DNA of 64,000 nucleotides from Lysobacteraceae bacterium NML93-0399 (GTDB lineage: Bacteria; Pseudomonadota; Gammaproteobacteria; Xanthomonadales; Xanthomonadaceae), in NCBI GenBank assembly GCA_002307375.1, contig NTJI01000001.1:310001-374000 (forward strand), read 5' to 3'. The notes beneath the pieces were generated by a model. The model made no database searches and was not told where the DNA came from. It saw only the letters and a list, made by a program, of their open reading frames with translations. The first letter of the stretch is position 1. Every line of letters begins with the position of its first letter. This document shows, in pieces, positions 45,924 to 54,804 of this stretch. The position numbers were made by a program, and so were the translations under genes.

Positions 45924-48900
45924 ATGAGCACTGCAGGACGTCCCCACCACCCCCTCGCGCTGGCGATCGCCATCGGCCTGACGGCTATTGCGTCCACACC
46001 GGCTGCGGCGCAACGCATGGTCGTCGATGACGGCAGCGAGCAGGTCGCCGATGGCGATTACGCCACCACCGCGACCGGCGAGGTCGGACATGCGATCCGC
46101 GCGCGCAATCCCGGCAGCCGCATCACCGGAGACGGCGTCACGGCCAGTTCGGCAGCATCCAGCACGCTGCTCGCCGACGAACAGGGCCGGATCGAATTCA
46201 CCAACGCGACGCTGCGCTCGCCGTTCCAGTCCGGCTACGTCGCCTGGGCCGACAGCGGCGGCGCGATCACCCTCGACGACAGCCGCTTCGAACTCACGCC
46301 TTCGACATCCGCCGCGACCACGCCCTCCACCGCACTCGGCGCCACCGGCGGCGGGACGATCCGGATGCGTGGCGGCTCGATCGAATCGACCGGCAACCGC
46401 ATCGCCCATGCCGCCGGCGCCGGAAGCGTGATCGAAATGCGCGAGGTCGCGATCGAAGCCGGTGGTGACCCGCACCTCGCCGGAACGTTCCGCGCAACGG
46501 ACGGCGGCCGTCTCGATCTGCGTCAGGTCACCTACGTCCAGCCCAGCAATGCCGCGCGCCTCCTGCACGCCAGTGGTGCCGGCAGCCGGATCGAGGTCGA
46601 GGACAGCCGCTTCGAGATCGACGGCGTTCCGAGCCGGACCGGCGCCACGCCCAATGCTGCCGGCGCGGTGTATGCGCGCGACGGCGGGCACATCGTGCTG
46701 GGCGCCGACACCGTGGTGTCGTCCAACCGGGCGGGCGCTGGCGTCGCCGGCCCGTCACAGTCGATCTCGGTGTTCGCAGTGGGCGCCGGCAGTGCCATCA
46801 CGCTCGACAACGCCACGATCGACGCCCGGGGCGACATGATGGTCGGCGCCGCGGCGGTCGACGGCGGACAGGTGGACATCCGCGCCGGTTCGCACGTGCA
46901 CACCGACGGAACCTCGTCATCGAGCTTCGGCGTCTACGCCGAAGGCACCGAAAGCGCGGTCAGCATCGGCGCGGCGACGGTGAACGGCGGCCGGCACGGC
47001 GCCGAAGCACGCCATGGCGGCAGCATCACGGTAGGCGCCGGCGCGGACATCGTTGCCTCAGCGCCGGGTGCGCGTGGACTGGTCGCGAACATGGGCGGCA
47101 CCGTGGTCGCGGCGGACGCGCGTATCGCGGCGTACGGGCATAGTGCCGATGCGCCGGCCTACGGCGTATTCGTTCGAGGCGGGCGCGATGGCTCGCTGGC
47201 ACCGAGCACGGCGGTTCTGGGCCCCGGCACCATCGTCGACACCGATGGGGTCGGCCTGGTGCTCGACGCCGCCCAGGCACTGCAGGGCGTCAGACCCGTC
47301 TGGGTGGCGCCCCAGCTGACTGCCGAAAACATCGAAGTGACCGGCGCCGTTTCGGGTGCCGCCACCCTGCAGGGCTCGACGCTGAGCCTGGTCGAGTCCA
47401 GCATCGAGGGTGGAACGTCATACGCACTGCGCGTCTACGATGCCGACGCGCGTGCGCAGGTCAGCGGCGGCCGCCTCGCGCTCACTGCCGCAAGCGGCGC
47501 GGACGCAGCCGCCGTCCAGCTCAGGAACGGCACGCTGCTGCTGCAGGATGGTGTGGAGGTCACCAGCAGCAACGGCGTGTTGCTTCTCGACCCCGGCGAC
47601 GGACTGGGCTCCCTGCCGACCACCGCCGAACTGCGTGCCGTCCACCTGAGTGGCGACCTGGTCACCCGCCATCGCGACCGGTCAACGGTCCTGTTGCGCG
47701 ATGGCAGCACGCTCGCAGGCGGGATGATCGGCAGCCAGCACGATCCCGACGAGCTGATCTTCCTGTTCCAGAAAGACGATGCGCACGGCTGGAACGTGGA
47801 TATCGACCCGTCCAGTGGCTGGCAACTGACCGGCGATTCCGACATCCGGTCAATCCGGCTCGGCGGGGCGCTGTCGTTCGCGGCGTCTGGCGCCGACGGG
47901 GATTTCTCCACGCTGGCGGTGTACGGCGATTACGTCGGCGATGGCGGCACGATCACTTTCAATACCCGGCTCGGTGATGACACCTCGGCCACCGACCGGA
48001 TGATCGTAGGCGGCGACACCTCCGGGGCCACCGGGGTATCGATCGTCAATGCCGGCGGCACGGGCGCGGCGACCGTCGAGGGGATCCGGCTGATCCGGGT
48101 CGATGGCGCCTCGGACGGTGTGTTCACGCTGGCCGGCCGCGCCGTGGCGGGCAGTCACGATTACTTTCTGCACCAGGGCAGCACATCCGCGCCCGCCGAC
48201 GGACACTGGTACCTGCGCTCGCAGGCGCTGCCGCCCGCACCGGCTCCGGATCCGGATCCGGCGCCGGATCCGGAGCCGACCCCCGACCCCGGGCCGACGC
48301 CTGATCCGGATCCAGCGCCGCCGCCCACCGCCCCGCTTCCCGCGCCGGGCGCCGGCCCGGGCCAGCCGTCGGTACCGGTCTATCGCCCCGAGCCGGGTAC
48401 CTATCTGGCCAACCTGGCCGCAGTGGACCTGTTCGCCCACAGCCTGCACGAGCGACAGGGCGACCGGGCATCGAACGGGGCGCCGACCGGCGGCGCCTGG
48501 ACGCGCATTGCCCGCAACCAGCTCACCACCCGCAGCGGCGCCGACCAGGTCGACAGCCATACACACACGATGCTGCTGCAGGTCGGGGCCGATTTCGCCG
48601 GCGGTGAATTCGGGCGCGGGACGTTCAATCTCGGTGCGATGCTCGGCACCGGCCATGCCCATACCCGCTCGCAGTCCAACCTCTCTGGATATCGCGCCAA
48701 GGGCCAATTGCAGGGACAGGTCGCCGGCCTCTACGCAACGTGGCGCGCGCCAGCCTCGGCCAGCTACGTGGACGGCTGGCTGCAGTACGGTGATTTCCGC
48801 AACGAGGTGCAGGGCGATCATCTGGCCATCGAGCGTTACGACAGCACTGCGTGGTCGGCATCGATCGAGGCGGGCCACAGTTTCGAGCTGGCGCGCGGCG

Positions 48901-49304
48901 CCCGCACACGCTGGCATCTGCAGCCACAACTGCAGGTGATCTACAGCCGTCACGATGCCGACGACCACGTCGAGGCCAATGGCACGCGCGTGGAATTCGT
49001 CGAAGGCGAGAGTCTGGTCGGCCGGCTCGGCGCCCGCGTGTACGCGGAGCCGGTCTCCACGATCGGCAATCGTGTGCAGCCGTATGCGGGTCTACATTGG
49101 CGACATGCCAACGGCGACTATGTGGTAGCGCTCGATGGGGATGCCTTGCAGCAACGTCAGCCGGACAACCTCTACGAGGCCAGCCTTGGCCTTGCCTTCG
49201 AACTGGGCGCAGGCTGGGCGGGCTGGAGCCAGTTCGGCTGGCAGCGCGGCGATGGCGGGCACCGCAACGTCAGCGGGCTGCTGGGCCTGCGCTACCAGTG
49301 GTGA
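45924..49304 (+). CDS. Autotransporter adhesin (type Va secretion)
   Basis: 1126 residues from ATG at 45924, with AAGGAG at 45913-45918. A signal peptide (LALAIAIGLTAIASTPAAAQ) leads to a passenger of about 700 residues. It is rich in Gly/Ala/Thr/Val repeats such as GGAITLDDSRF, GSRIEVEDSRFEIDG and GSAITLDNATIDARG, the pattern of a right-handed beta-helix (pertactin/AIDA type). A Pro/Asp linker (APDPDPAPDPEPTPDP region, about 775-805) precedes the translocator barrel of about 290 residues (GTYLANLAAVDLF onward). The barrel ends in aromatic Trp (LGLRYQW), as expected for BAM recognition. No protease or lipase motif is seen in the passenger, so adhesion is a guess. Only one gene, with no accessory partner nearby. 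Confidence 0.9.
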   Translation: MSTAGRPHHPLALAIAIGLTAIASTPAAAQRMVVDDGSEQVADGDYATTATGEVGHAIRARNPGSRITGDGVTASSAASSTLLADEQGRIEFTNATLRSPFQSGYVAWADSGGAITLDDSRFELTPSTSAATTPSTALGATGGGTIRMRGGSIESTGNRIAHAAGAGSVIEMREVAIEAGGDPHLAGTFRATDGGRLDLRQVTYVQPSNAARLLHASGAGSRIEVEDSRFEIDGVPSRTGATPNAAGAVYARDGGHIVLGADTVVSSNRAGAGVAGPSQSISVFAVGAGSAITLDNATIDARGDMMVGAAAVDGGQVDIRAGSHVHTDGTSSSSFGVYAEGTESAVSIGAATVNGGRHGAEARHGGSITVGAGADIVASAPGARGLVANMGGTVVAADARIAAYGHSADAPAYGVFVRGGRDGSLAPSTAVLGPGTIVDTDGVGLVLDAAQALQGVRPVWVAPQLTAENIEVTGAVSGAATLQGSTLSLVESSIEGGTSYALRVYDADARAQVSGGRLALTAASGADAAAVQLRNGTLLLQDGVEVTSSNGVLLLDPGDGLGSLPTTAELRAVHLSGDLVTRHRDRSTVLLRDGSTLAGGMIGSQHDPDELIFLFQKDDAHGWNVDIDPSSGWQLTGDSDIRSIRLGGALSFAASGADGDFSTLAVYGDYVGDGGTITFNTRLGDDTSATDRMIVGGDTSGATGVSIVNAGGTGAATVEGIRLIRVDGASDGVFTLAGRAVAGSHDYFLHQGSTSAPADGHWYLRSQALPPAPAPDPDPAPDPEPTPDPGPTPDPDPAPPPTAPLPAPGAGPGQPSVPVYRPEPGTYLANLAAVDLFAHSLHERQGDRASNGAPTGGAWTRIARNQLTTRSGADQVDSHTHTMLLQVGADFAGGEFGRGTFNLGAMLGTGHAHTRSQSNLSGYRAKGQLQGQVAGLYATWRAPASASYVDGWLQYGDFRNEVQGDHLAIERYDSTAWSASIEAGHSFELARGARTRWHLQPQLQVIYSRHDADDHVEANGTRVEFVEGESLVGRLGARVYAEPVSTIGNRVQPYAGLHWRHANGDYVVALDGDALQQRQPDNLYEASLGLAFELGAGWAGWSQFGWQRGDGGHRNVSGLLGLRYQW

Positions 49305-49622
49305 TCTGCGCATGAGCGATCCGGTCGGTCTCGGCGTCATCGAGGCCGATCGGGTTTGCCTGGCCAAGGCCAAGGCACGTGTACATGACGAGCGGTATCC
49401 GCGTGCATCGGGCGCGGGTTTCGGTTCGGTGTCGCGCGCATTGCACGCGGCTTGGCCTATGCTGCGTGCACGTCCGCCGTCACACTATCGAATGCGCCTT
49501 CCTTTCAGCTTCCGGACGCGAGCTCCCGCACGCCGCGCATTGCAGCCGCCGTTCGCCACACCGCTGCCGCCGTCGCAGGGGTGTGGCCATCACGGCATCG
49601 CGCACGCTGCCGAGATGTCGGC
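49305..49622. other. Intergenic stretch before the phosphatase gene
   Basis: 318 bases without a supported gene. A TTGCAC and a TATGCT occur at 49441 and 49458 but are only 11 bases apart, too close for a sigma70 promoter. Nothing else seen. Confidence 0.5.
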
Positions 49623-50327
49623 ATGATCGAGTTCGGACATCTCACCCATGTCGGCCTGCGGCGTGACCTCAACGAGGACACCTACTACGGCGACAGCGAG
49701 CTCGGCCTGTGGCTGGTCGCCGACGGCATGGGCGGCCACGAGTACGGCGAGGTCGCCAGTGCGCTCGCGCGCGAGACCATCGTCCGCGAGATCCGTCAGG
49801 GCACCCCGCTGCCGCAGGCGATCCGCATCGCCGACGAGGAAATCATCCGCGCCTCGCGCCGGCGCAATGACAGCCTCCCGATGGGCACGACCGTGGTTGC
49901 GGCCCGCGTCCACGGCAACCGTTTCGAGGTGGCCTGGGTCGGGGACAGCCGCGTCTACCTGTGGCGCGACAACAAACTCGCGCAGCTGTCGCAGGACCAC
50001 AGCTACGTGCAGGAACTCATCGCCCAGGGCGCGATCAGCGTCGACCAGGCGCGCAGCCATCCGCACCGCAACGTCGTGACCCAGGCGCTGGGTGTCACCG
50101 ACCCGCAGGCGCTCAACGTCGAGACGCTGTCGGGTGAACTGTCGCCCGGCACGCAGCTGTTGCTGTGCAGCGACGGGCTAACCGAAGAAGTCGATGACCG
50201 CGCGATTTCGCGCGTGCTGGCGCACACCGAATGCAGCGCGCAGGAGTGCGTGGACGGGCTGGTCGCCGCCGCGCTCGATGGCGGCGGTTCGGACAACGTC
50301 ACCGTGATCCTGATCCGCCGGCACTGA
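49623..50327 (+). CDS. PP2C-family serine/threonine protein phosphatase (PphA/Stp type)
   Basis: 234 residues from ATG at 49623 (MIEFGHLTHVGLRRDLNED). The metal motifs of PPM phosphatases are complete: RDLNEDTYY, VADGMGGHEYGE, WVGDSRVYLW, LCSDGLTEEV and GGSDNVTVI. A cytoplasmic Mn/Mg-dependent phosphatase that reverses Ser/Thr phosphorylation. No conventional Hanks kinase is beside it in this window. The open frame upstream of the chosen ATG has no similarity. Confidence 0.93.
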   Translation: MIEFGHLTHVGLRRDLNEDTYYGDSELGLWLVADGMGGHEYGEVASALARETIVREIRQGTPLPQAIRIADEEIIRASRRRNDSLPMGTTVVAARVHGNRFEVAWVGDSRVYLWRDNKLAQLSQDHSYVQELIAQGAISVDQARSHPHRNVVTQALGVTDPQALNVETLSGELSPGTQLLLCSDGLTEEVDDRAISRVLAHTECSAQECVDGLVAAALDGGGSDNVTVILIRRH

Positions 50328-50342
50328 GCGCCGGTGCCCCCC

Positions 50343-51083
50343 CTACGCGAGTGCGGCTTCGGCCGACGCGGCTTCGATCGGCGCGTGCACCGTGTCCCAC
50401 AAGGCACTGCCGGCCTTTTTGCGGATCTGCTCCAGCCGCGCGGCGTGGGCGGCGAGATCCTCGGCGGGCACCGCGAGCATCGGCCGTGCACCGGCGGGTT
50501 CTGCCAGCACGACGCGCCGTGTCGCGCGCTCGGGCTCGGCCATGGCGCCGAACCCGATCTCGTGCTGGCCTGCGGTCAGCGACAGGTAGACCTCGGCCAG
50601 CAGCTGCGCGTCGAGCAATGCGCCGTGCAACTGCCGGTGCGCGTTGTCCACACCGAGCCGCTTGCACAGCGCGTCGAGCGAATTGCGCTGGCCCGGATAA
50701 CGCTGGCGCGCGAGCAGCAGCGAATCCTCCACCGTCACCCGTTGGCGCAGGGCGCCATAGGCCGGGCCCAGCAGCGAGAGCTCGTAGTCGAGGAAGCCGA
50801 CGTCGAAGGCCGCGTTGTGGATCACCAGCTCGGCCCCGTCGATGAAGGCCAGGAACTCGTCGGCAATCTGCGCGAACGGCGGCTTGTCGGCGAGGAAGTC
50901 CAGGCTCAGGCCCGTGACTTCCGCCGCGCCCTGTTCGAAGTCGCGGTCGGGCTTGATGTACTGGTGGTATGTGCGGCCGGTCGGGCGGCGCTCGACCAGT
51001 TCCACGCAGCCGATTTCGACGACGCGGTTGCCCTTCTTCCATTCCAGGCCGGTGGTTTCGGTATCGAGGACGATCTGGCGCAT
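50343..51083 (-). CDS. dnaQ: DNA polymerase III epsilon subunit (3'-5' proofreading exonuclease)
   Basis: 246 residues from ATG at 51083. Exonuclease motifs: ExoI VLDTETTGLEW, ExoII HNAAFDVGFLD, ExoIII HGALLDAQLLAEVY. The C-terminal helical tail binds the alpha subunit. It starts 11 bases after rnhA, the usual dnaQ-rnhA pair but in the same direction. Confidence 0.96.
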   Translation of the reverse strand: MRQIVLDTETTGLEWKKGNRVVEIGCVELVERRPTGRTYHQYIKPDRDFEQGAAEVTGLSLDFLADKPPFAQIADEFLAFIDGAELVIHNAAFDVGFLDYELSLLGPAYGALRQRVTVEDSLLLARQRYPGQRNSLDALCKRLGVDNAHRQLHGALLDAQLLAEVYLSLTAGQHEIGFGAMAEPERATRRVVLAEPAGARPMLAVPAEDLAAHAARLEQIRKKAGSALWDTVHAPIEAASAEAALA

Positions 51084-51094
51084 GCGTGTCTCCC

Positions 51095-51541
51095 TCAGGC
51101 CGCGGCGGTGCGCTGGGCGCGCGCGGCGGCGCTGGCGAGCGCGTCGACGCGCTCGTTCTCCGGATGTCCCGAGTGGCCCTTCACCCAGCGCCAGTCGATG
51201 CTGTGGCGTTCGCATGCCGCCTGCAGGCGCTGCCACAGGTCCTGGTTCTTGACCGCGCCGCCACCGGCGGTCTTCCAGCCGCGGCGCACCCAGTTGCGCA
51301 GCCACTCGGTGATGCCCTGGCGCACGTACTGCGAATCGGTGTGCAGCACGACCTCGCAGGGTTCGGTCAGCGCCTCGAGCGCGGCGATCGCGCCCATCAA
51401 CTCCATGCGGTTGTTGGTGGTCAGCGCCTCGCCGCCCGACAGCTCCCGCTCGGTGGCCTTGTAGCGGAGCAGCGCGCCCCAGCCGCCCGGGCCGGGATTG
51501 CCGAGGCAGGCGCCATCGGTATAGATCTCGATCGACTTCAT
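51095..51541 (-). CDS. rnhA: Ribonuclease HI
   Basis: 148 residues from ATG at 51541. Active-site acids: [37 protein letters not shown] and [11 protein letters not shown]. It removes RNA from RNA-DNA hybrids. Confidence 0.97.
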   Translation of the reverse strand: MKSIEIYTDGACLGNPGPGGWGALLRYKATERELSGGEALTTNNRMELMGAIAALEALTEPCEVVLHTDSQYVRQGITEWLRNWVRRGWKTAGGGAVKNQDLWQRLQAACERHSIDWRWVKGHSGHPENERVDALASAAARAQRTAAA

Positions 51542-51560
51542 GGATGTTCCGGTAAATGAA

Positions 51561-52223
51561 TCAGGCGGCGGGCGCGGCGGCCGGCATCGGCATCACGCGC
51601 CGGCTGCGGACCGGCGTCAGCGGCAGGTGTCGTTTCTGCCCGCGCAGCGCATAGGCCGCGCGCAGGCCGGGACCGTTCTGCACGTCGCTCACCGGCGCCA
51701 CACGCCAGCTGGGACCGACACCGTTCGACACCGCATCGGGAGCCAGGCCAGCGTCGCGCATGCGCCGCCGCCAGGTCAGGGGTTCGGCGCTGGCGATGCC
51801 GGTACCGCGCCAGCGCCAACGGTACGGGGTGAGCGGATTGAGTACGAGCAGCCACAGGTGGCCGCCGGGTGCGAGCACGCGCGTCGCCTCGTCGAGCAGA
51901 CCGAGTGTGTCCTCGCGCCCTCCCACGACGTGCTGCAGCACCACCGCGCCGAACGCCTCGCTGGGCAGGGGCAGTGGCGCGGCGCAGCGCATCGGGCCTT
52001 CGAGCAGGCTGCCGCAACGTGTCAGACGCAGCCCGCGACCTTCGACCTGTGCCGCGGCCGTTCCCGGCGCGACCCACAACCAGGGCAGTCCGGGGTGCGA
52101 GCCGAGCGCGCCGGCGACCAGGGCGTGCTCGCTGTCGAGGATCGCGCGGCCGGCCGGGGTCTCGAACCAGTCTCGGACGATGTCGGGTTGACCGGCCTGG
52201 GAGATCACGGGCATGGTCGCCAT
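51561..52223 (-). CDS. SAM-dependent methyltransferase
   Basis: 220 residues from ATG at 52223 (a second ATG follows three codons later). The region is like class I methyltransferases of the rnhA-gloB neighbourhood: [14 protein letters not shown] and [22 protein letters not shown]. The usual glycine-rich SAM loop is degenerate ([12 protein letters not shown]). It ends with a basic tail ([14 protein letters not shown]). Substrate unknown. It lies 20 bases upstream of rnhA on the same strand and is divergent from gloB. Confidence 0.85.
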   Translation of the reverse strand: MATMPVISQAGQPDIVRDWFETPAGRAILDSEHALVAGALGSHPGLPWLWVAPGTAAAQVEGRGLRLTRCGSLLEGPMRCAAPLPLPSEAFGAVVLQHVVGGREDTLGLLDEATRVLAPGGHLWLLVLNPLTPYRWRWRGTGIASAEPLTWRRRMRDAGLAPDAVSNGVGPSWRVAPVSDVQNGPGLRAAYALRGQKRHLPLTPVRSRRVMPMPAAAPAA

Positions 52224-52376
52224 TGTAATGGCTCCGGACGGATGCCGGCCCGATGGCCATCCAGGACGCCCGGCGGCAGCCCGCTGATGCCGGGCGCGAG
52301 GGCGGGTCGCGCCGCTGGCCGGACGTCCAGCCCCACCATGCACCGACGCGCTGCGTCGCCGACAGGTCCAATGCCG

Positions 52377-53138
52377 ATGCGATTGCAGCCCCTGCCCGCC
52401 TTCCAGGACAACTACATCTGGACGCTCGCTAACGACGACGGCGCGATCTTGGTGGATCCGGGGGAGGCGGCGCCCGTGCACGCTGCCGCAGATGCGGGGC
52501 TGCGCCCGGTCGCGGTGCTGCTGACCCATCACCATCCCGATCACACCGGCGGGCTGGCGCCACTGCTGGAGCGCTGGCCCGGGCTGCCGGTATTCGCACC
52601 CGACGACGCGCGGATCGCCCACGCCACGACGCGCGTGAGCGATGGCGACACGGCCGACGTCGCCGGCTGGCGCTTCGAGGTGATCGCGGTTGCCGGTCAT
52701 ACGCGCAGCCATGTGGCGTTCCACGGCCACGGGCATCTGTTCTGCGGCGATACCCTGTTCAGCCTCGGGTGTGGGCGGATGTTCGAAGGTACGCCCGCCC
52801 AGATGCTGGCCTCGCTCGACCGACTCGCGGCCCTGCCGCCCGATACACTGGTCTGCTGCGGCCACGAGTACAGCCGCGCCAACGCCGCGTTCGCGCGGAC
52901 GGTGGACCCGGACAACGCAGCGCTGCGGCGCCGCGAACAGGAGATTCTCGACATGCGCAGCGCTTCGCGCCCCACCCTGCCCGTCGCCCTTGCCACCGAG
53001 CGCGAGTGCAATCCGTTCCTCCGCGTCGATGTCGACGCCGTGCGCGACGCAGTCTCGGCGCACGCCGGCCGCAATCTGCATGATCGTGTAGACGTGTTCG
53101 CCGCGCTGCGGCGCTGGAAAGACGGCTTCGGCGCATGA
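52377..53138 (+). CDS. gloB: Hydroxyacylglutathione hydrolase (glyoxalase II)
   Basis: 253 residues from ATG at 52377; an ATG two codons upstream is possible. It begins [17 protein letters not shown], as in GloB. The dinuclear metal motif is [10 protein letters not shown], with [28 protein letters not shown] and [10 protein letters not shown] adding ligands and glutathione contacts. It hydrolyses S-lactoylglutathione to D-lactate. The stop overlaps the next gene (ATGA). Confidence 0.95.
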   Translation: MRLQPLPAFQDNYIWTLANDDGAILVDPGEAAPVHAAADAGLRPVAVLLTHHHPDHTGGLAPLLERWPGLPVFAPDDARIAHATTRVSDGDTADVAGWRFEVIAVAGHTRSHVAFHGHGHLFCGDTLFSLGCGRMFEGTPAQMLASLDRLAALPPDTLVCCGHEYSRANAAFARTVDPDNAALRRREQEILDMRSASRPTLPVALATERECNPFLRVDVDAVRDAVSAHAGRNLHDRVDVFAALRRWKDGFGA

Positions 53139-54337
53139 CGGCGGGTCCGATGACCCGTCTGGCGGCGGCGCTGCTGGCCGTCGCGCTGCCTGCAACTGCC
53201 GCGTTCGCAGCCGATCCGCCGGCCCAGCGCCCTTCCGCCGAAACCGCGCCGGCGCCTCAGGTCGCCTCGACGCCGGCGGTCACCCGCAACGGGCAGGAGG
53301 TCTATCGGCGCTTTCTCGACGGCCTGGCCGAACCCGAATGCAGCGATGCGGCCACCGACCGCTGGCGCACGCACTTCGGTCACGTGCCACGCCAGCTCGC
53401 CGCGCGCGGCACCGACGTGCTGCCGCTGTTCGCATATGTGGTCGAAGAAGTCCGCGCCCATCACCTGCCCACCGAATACGCGCTGATCCCGTTCGTCGAA
53501 AGCGGCTACCGCCCCGGCGCGCGCAGTGCGTCCGGTCCGGCCGGGCTGTGGCAGTTCATCGCCGTCACCGCACGCAACCACGACATTCCCATCCGCCCGG
53601 GCTACGACGGCCGCCTGTCGCCCGCCGATTCCACCGGCGCCGCGGTGCGCTACCTGCGTACGCTGCACGGCATGTTCGCCGGCGACTGGCGTCTGGCAGT
53701 GATGGCCTACAACGCGGGCGAGTACCGCGTGTTCGGCGCACTCAAGCGCGCCGGGCAGGAAGCGCGCAACGCCACGCCCGAGACCCTGGCGATGCCGCAG
53801 CTCACACACGCCTACGTGCGCAAGCTGCACGCGCTCTCGTGCCTGATCAAGGAAGCGGGCGAACGCGAGAGCTGGATGGCGGCGATGGATCGCGAGGTGC
53901 CCGCACTGACGGCGATCGCCGTGCCCGACGGCATCGGCGATCTCGATACGCTGGCCGACCGGCACGTCACCGATGCGGACCGTCTCAAGCGGCTCAATCC
54001 GGCGCATGCGAATGGCCGGCTGGCGCGGATCGGTCAGCCGGTGTCGCTGCTGGTGCCGCAGGCAGCGGCCGCGCCGCCGGTCTTCATGGCCGAGGCGCCG
54101 CCCGGGTTCGAGGGCGAAGACCCGGCGCCGCCAGTGCCCGCACCCGCAGCCGAAGAGGGTGTCGGTGCGGCGCTGCAGGCCGCAGCGCAGCGCGTCCATA
54201 CCGTCATGCGCGGCGAATCGCCGTGGACGATCGCCCGGCGTTATGGACTGAGCGTGCAGGAATTGCTGACCCGCAATGCACTCGACGCCGGCAGCGTGCT
54301 GCGGCCGGGCATGCAATTGCGGATCGACGAGCGCTGA
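53135..54337 (+). CDS. mltD: Membrane-bound lytic transglycosylase D-like protein
   Basis: 400 residues, ATG overlapping the gloB stop. Signal peptide [17 protein letters not shown] without a lipobox. The transglycosylase (SLT) domain is at about 95-215: catalytic Glu122 in [11 protein letters not shown], then [12 protein letters not shown] and [11 protein letters not shown] single C-terminal LysM domain ([19 protein letters not shown], about 350-398) binds murein. It cleaves peptidoglycan glycan strands in the periplasm. E. coli MltD has two LysM and a lipobox; this is a shorter form. Confidence 0.92.
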   Translation: MTAGPMTRLAAALLAVALPATAAFAADPPAQRPSAETAPAPQVASTPAVTRNGQEVYRRFLDGLAEPECSDAATDRWRTHFGHVPRQLAARGTDVLPLFAYVVEEVRAHHLPTEYALIPFVESGYRPGARSASGPAGLWQFIAVTARNHDIPIRPGYDGRLSPADSTGAAVRYLRTLHGMFAGDWRLAVMAYNAGEYRVFGALKRAGQEARNATPETLAMPQLTHAYVRKLHALSCLIKEAGERESWMAAMDREVPALTAIAVPDGIGDLDTLADRHVTDADRLKRLNPAHANGRLARIGQPVSLLVPQAAAAPPVFMAEAPPGFEGEDPAPPVPAPAAEEGVGAALQAAAQRVHTVMRGESPWTIARRYGLSVQELLTRNALDAGSVLRPGMQLRIDER

Positions 54338-54753
54338 GCGCACGGCGCATCTGCCTGCGCGGCGCGACGCGGAATCACGGGTGACGGGCTCAGCCGCCCG
54401 CAACAAGCGCCGTCATTGCGTGAGCACCTGCAGCCCCTACCCGATCACCTTGATCGTGGCGACGTGAGCTGACGCCGCTGCCGCGTCGCCAAGCGCCGCC
54501 CGCGCGATCACGTATCACGTATCACGGCCTGATGGGCCGATGGCCCGACGCGCTGGATCCACGGCCCGGCAGCGTCCCTGTTGCACGCTGCCTTCGTTTG
54601 CGTGCAGTGAGGTCGCGCCATGCTTGGCGGACAGCGGCGATCACGCCGCAGGGCCCCTGCTTCCCGCAACCCGCCTCGCGCTGGTCAGATTCGCCGCCCG
54701 CCTGCGAATGCACGCACGAAGGAAGACACGCGTCTGCCCCGGTCAGAACGAAA
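54338..54753. other. Non-coding stretch between mltD and ppiD
   Basis: 416 bases of ordinary high-GC sequence without a supported ORF. It contains a short tandem ATCACGT-ATCACGT-ATCACGG at about 54508-54527. Nothing else recognised. Confidence 0.5.
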
Positions 54754-54777
54754 AAAGCCCGGCATCTGCCGGGCTTT
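54754..54777 (-). terminator. Terminator of ppiD
   Basis: Stem AAAGCCCGGC / GCCGGGCTTT with loop ATCT, followed on the minus strand by a T-run. It lies 28 bases after the ppiD stop. Confidence 0.88.
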
Positions 54778-54804
54778 CTTCATGCGCAACGCGCGCGATG
54801 GAAC

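Noticed and set aside
45464..46018. Minus-strand frame running from the autotransporter start to the tRNA-Ser
   Set aside because: Its C-terminus is the antisense of the tRNA and terminator; no start or domain support.
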